A DNA stretch of 17,361 nucleotides from Clostridia bacterium (GTDB taxonomy: Bacteria; Bacillota; Clostridia; Christensenellales; UBA1242), in NCBI GenBank assembly GCA_016290255.1, contig JAEETG010000030.1, forward strand, positions 1 through 17,361. The letters run 5' to 3'. The notes below the pieces were generated by a model, which saw only the letters and a list, made by a program, of their open reading frames with translations, was not told the origin of the DNA and ran no database searches. The position numbers were made by a program, and so were the translations under genes. Positions 15,110 to 17,361 of this stretch are shown piece by piece (the stretch's first letter is position 1; each line of letters opens with the position of its first letter).

Positions 15110-16018
15110 TTATTTTGTGCAACTTTTGAAATATTTTAAAACATCGTCAAAAACTTCTTTTTTGTTTGTTTCGTTCAATAGTTCGTGCCTAGCATCATCA
15201 TAGAGTTTAAATGTTTTGTTTTTAACTCCAAGTTTTGTGTATAGCTCGTCAAGTTTGGTTGCAAGTTTAGAGAATCCGCCAACAGGGTCTTTTGACCCAG
15301 AAATAATCAGCATTGGCTTTTTAATATTAATTTGCAACAAATTGTCTTTTTTATAAATCTTTTTCAAGTTTTTGAAAAATGAATTATAGAAGTTGTGGCT
15401 GCAAATAAATCCACAATAGTCATCTTTTTGATATTGTTCCCAATTTTTCTCATCTCTTGAAAGCCAGTTTCCGTTTTCAAAGTTTTTGGCATAAGAACCA
15501 AAACTTAGTTTTGCAATAAGTTTTGCAGGTTTGTTTTTTCCGCAGAATAGTTTTGACATTCCACTCACAAAAAGTCCCAAAGAAACACTAGATTCTTTTT
15601 TCATGTTTGCACTTCCACAAAAGGCCACCCCAGCATATTTATCATAGCACTCAATATATCTTTGCAAAATGAAAGAACCAAAGCTGTGTCCAAAAACAAG
15701 AAGTGGAAGAGATGGATATAGTTCGTTTAACAGGTGTGAAAAGAAGATTGCGTCATTAACTGAGTCACCAAACAAATCCCCGTCATATTTTCCAAGCGAG
15801 GCGATGTCAACAGAAGTTTTTCCGTGAGCCCTTAGGTCGAATGCAAAACAAACAAAATCATTTTTGTTTAAAAATTTTGCAAATTCATCATAGCGGGCAG
15901 AGTGTTCACTCATTCCGTGAATAATCAAAACAACTCCTTTTGGATTTTTTGTTTCGTCCCACAATCTTGTGTAGATTTTTGCTCCATCGAAGCTGTCAAC
16001 ATATTTTGCTCCAGTCAT
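15110..16018 (-). CDS. Alpha/beta hydrolase, monoacylglycerol lipase-like
   Basis: Encodes 302 aa of the serine aminopeptidase/Hydrolase_4 family, which includes monoacylglycerol lipases and lysophospholipases. The oxyanion region HGMSEHSARY (34-43) is characteristic. The catalytic triad is visible: Ser112 in GHSFG, Asp244 in SGSKDPVGG and His278 in DARHELLNE. A lid region lies between about 150 and 220. There is no signal peptide, so it acts inside the cell or at the membrane face. It should cleave the ester of a monoacylglycerol or similar lipid, giving a fatty acid and glycerol. The ATG at 16018 follows the SD AAGGAGG by 6 bases. It starts 11 bases after the glpK stop, so the two are co-transcribed and probably form a glycerol-use unit. 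The exact substrate is not proven. Confidence 0.9.
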   Translation of the reverse strand: MTGAKYVDSFDGAKIYTRLWDETKNPKGVVLIIHGMSEHSARYDEFAKFLNKNDFVCFAFDLRAHGKTSVDIASLGKYDGDLFGDSVNDAIFFSHLLNELYPSLPLLVFGHSFGSFILQRYIECYDKYAGVAFCGSANMKKESSVSLGLFVSGMSKLFCGKNKPAKLIAKLSFGSYAKNFENGNWLSRDEKNWEQYQKDDYCGFICSHNFYNSFFKNLKKIYKKDNLLQINIKKPMLIISGSKDPVGGFSKLATKLDELYTKLGVKNKTFKLYDDARHELLNETNKKEVFDDVLKYFKSCTK

Positions 16019-16029
16019 AATTTTCCTCC

Positions 16030-17361
16030 TTATATTGCTTTCTTAACGGCATTTTTCCATGCGTTATAAAGGCTTTTAACTTTTGCTTCTGGTATTTTTG
16101 GTGTGTAGGTTTTGTCGTGTTTATAAAGTTTTTTCAAACTAGTCAAATTTTTGTAGTAGCCAAGAGCCAGCCCACACAAATAAATGGCTCCCATTGAAGT
16201 TGATTCCATTTCTTTACTTTTGATGATTTCTTTTTGTGTTAGGTTGCTTGTTGTTTGCATGCAAACTTGGCTGTTTGAAACACCACCATCAACCTTGATT
16301 GTTTTTCCAATAAACTTGAAGTCTTTTTCCAAAACTTTAAACACATCATAAACTGAATATGCAATTCCTTCCAAAACGGCTCTGGCAATGTGTTCTTTTT
16401 TGGTGTTTAAAAGAATTCCAACAAGGCACGCCCTTGCGTTTGGCTCCCAATATGGGGCTCCCAGCCCGGTGAATGCTGGAACAAAGTGAGCTTCATTTGT
16501 GTCTTCAAATTGAAGAGACAATCTGTCACAATCTTTTGGGCCATGTGTGAGCCCAATGTTTTCAAGCCAGTCAACTGCTGTTCCACAGTTAAACACACTT
16601 CCTTCAATTGCATATTTAATTGGTTTTCCCTTAAGTTTTAGAGCCACAGTTGTAACCAATTTATTTTTGCTAAAAAGCAAATCACTTCCTGTGTTTAGAA
16701 GCATAAATGAGCCAGTTCCATATGTGATTTTGATGTTGCCTTTGTCAAAACACATTTGCCCAAACAGTGAACTTTGTTGGTCTCCACAAATTCCAGCAAT
16801 TGGAATTTCTTCTCCGTTGTAGGAATAATGCCCAACAATTTTGTCATTTTCAACAACTGTTGGCAAAATGTTTTTGTTTATTTTGAAAATTGATAGCAAT
16901 TTGTCATCCCAGTTTCCTGTTTTGATGTTTAAAAGCATTGTTCGAGAAGCGTTTGTTATGTCTGAGATAAATGCTTTTTTGTTTGTGAGGCCAAACACCA
17001 AAAATGAGTCTATTGTTCCGGCACACAAGTTGCCTTTTTCATAAAGACTTTGAGCCCTTTTGTTGTTGTCCAAAATCCATTTAATTTTTGTTGCGCTAAA
17101 GTAAGCGTCTGGAATAAGCCCTGTTGTCTTTTTGATGTAGTCAATATTTTTGGCAGAAAGTTTTTTGATGTATGGAGCAGTTCTTCGGCATTGCCAAGAA
17201 ATTGCTCTTGCAACAGGAACTCCGCTTTTTTTGTTCCACACAACAGTTGTTTCTCTTTGGTTTGTGATTCCAATTCCAAAAACAAGTGTTGGGTCAATTG
17301 TTGACAAAACGTCATCAAGGCACGCTTTTGCCTTTTCAAAAATTTCCATGGCATCTTGCTC
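16030..17361 (-). CDS. glpK: Glycerol kinase (partial, 5' end off window)
   Basis: 443 residues are visible and the frame runs off the right edge; the usual length is about 500, so roughly 55 N-terminal residues are missing. It phosphorylates glycerol to glycerol 3-phosphate with ATP. FGGY-family signatures: GITNQRETTVVW, SWQCRRTA, the ATP site GICGDQQSSLFGQ then TYGTGSFMLLNTG, AFTGLGAPYWEPNAR, and KVDGGVSNSQVCMQ. The sequence near ITNQRETTVVW starts from EQDAMEIF, which matches the conserved HDPMEIW region, so an apparent ATG at 17349 is internal. Where enterococcal GlpK has the His phosphorylated by HPr (in FHFYG), this protein reads YSYNG with Ser (codon at 16822-16824), so PTS control may be absent. 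The C-terminal third is more diverged than usual. The hydrolase gene follows in the same operon. Confidence 0.93.
   Translation of the reverse strand, partial: EQDAMEIFEKAKACLDDVLSTIDPTLVFGIGITNQRETTVVWNKKSGVPVARAISWQCRRTAPYIKKLSAKNIDYIKKTTGLIPDAYFSATKIKWILDNNKRAQSLYEKGNLCAGTIDSFLVFGLTNKKAFISDITNASRTMLLNIKTGNWDDKLLSIFKINKNILPTVVENDKIVGHYSYNGEEIPIAGICGDQQSSLFGQMCFDKGNIKITYGTGSFMLLNTGSDLLFSKNKLVTTVALKLKGKPIKYAIEGSVFNCGTAVDWLENIGLTHGPKDCDRLSLQFEDTNEAHFVPAFTGLGAPYWEPNARACLVGILLNTKKEHIARAVLEGIAYSVYDVFKVLEKDFKFIGKTIKVDGGVSNSQVCMQTTSNLTQKEIIKSKEMESTSMGAIYLCGLALGYYKNLTSLKKLYKHDKTYTPKIPEAKVKSLYNAWKNAVKKAI

Noticed and set aside
15065..15121. TGCACAA / TTGTGCA inverted repeat around the operon promoter at 15053
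   Set aside because: The arms are 7 bp with about 43 bases between them and one arm is inside the hydrolase coding end; easily chance.
1..17361. CRISPR arrays, insertion sequences, tRNA or rRNA genes
   Set aside because: No regularly spaced repeats, transposase motifs, terminal repeats or cloverleaf/rRNA signatures were seen; the only direct repeats are the coding ones at 13876-14042.

Overview
This is an AT-rich, gene-dense window with strong Shine-Dalgarno (SD) sequences, sigma-70/sigma-A type promoters and short hairpin-plus-T terminators. TGA is used as a stop. Together with a stand-alone NadR-type adenylyltransferase, a YkvI-family membrane protein and a ComEB-type dCMP deaminase, this suggests a low-GC Bacillota (Firmicutes), perhaps an uncultured host-associated lineage. 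That placement is inference, because no rRNA or tRNA is present. I recognise 14 protein genes, two of them cut by the window edges. There is no gene-free stretch over 300 bases, and I see no insertion sequence, prophage, CRISPR array or tRNA.

Layout: (1) 1-3072, minus: the first 1024 residues of a very large SF1 helicase with an N-terminal HRDC domain and a DUF4011-like segment. (2) 3214-4188, minus: a Sel1-repeat protein with its own promoter and terminator. (3) 4336-6988, plus: a TPR protein overlapping a YkvI-type membrane protein by 17 bases. (4) 7055-7579, plus: a NadR-type NMN adenylyltransferase domain standing alone. (5) 7700-9482, plus: a two-gene operon of unknown proteins that look like diverged paralogs, with a strong promoter and a terminator. 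(6) 9511-11247, minus: threonyl-tRNA synthetase without its TGS domain. (7) 11399-13124, plus: a DUF4234-type membrane protein and a predicted beta-helix protein, each with its own promoter. (8) 13149-15020, minus: a membrane protein with a long Pro/Gln/Ala-rich repeat tail, followed within 3 bases by dCMP deaminase. (9) 15110 to the right edge, minus: glycerol kinase followed by a monoacylglycerol-lipase-like hydrolase.

How the genes fit together: the last unit makes metabolic sense, with the lipase releasing glycerol and GlpK phosphorylating it. ThrRS, dCMP deaminase and the NadR-type enzyme are housekeeping genes. The rest are scaffold-type repeat proteins (Sel1, TPR, beta-helix), small membrane proteins and unknowns. 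The best candidates for something undescribed are the paralog operon at 7700-9482, which shares a promoter-abutting TGGGTATT element with the Sel1 gene, and the large HRDC/DUF4011-like helicase, whose C-terminus lies outside the window.
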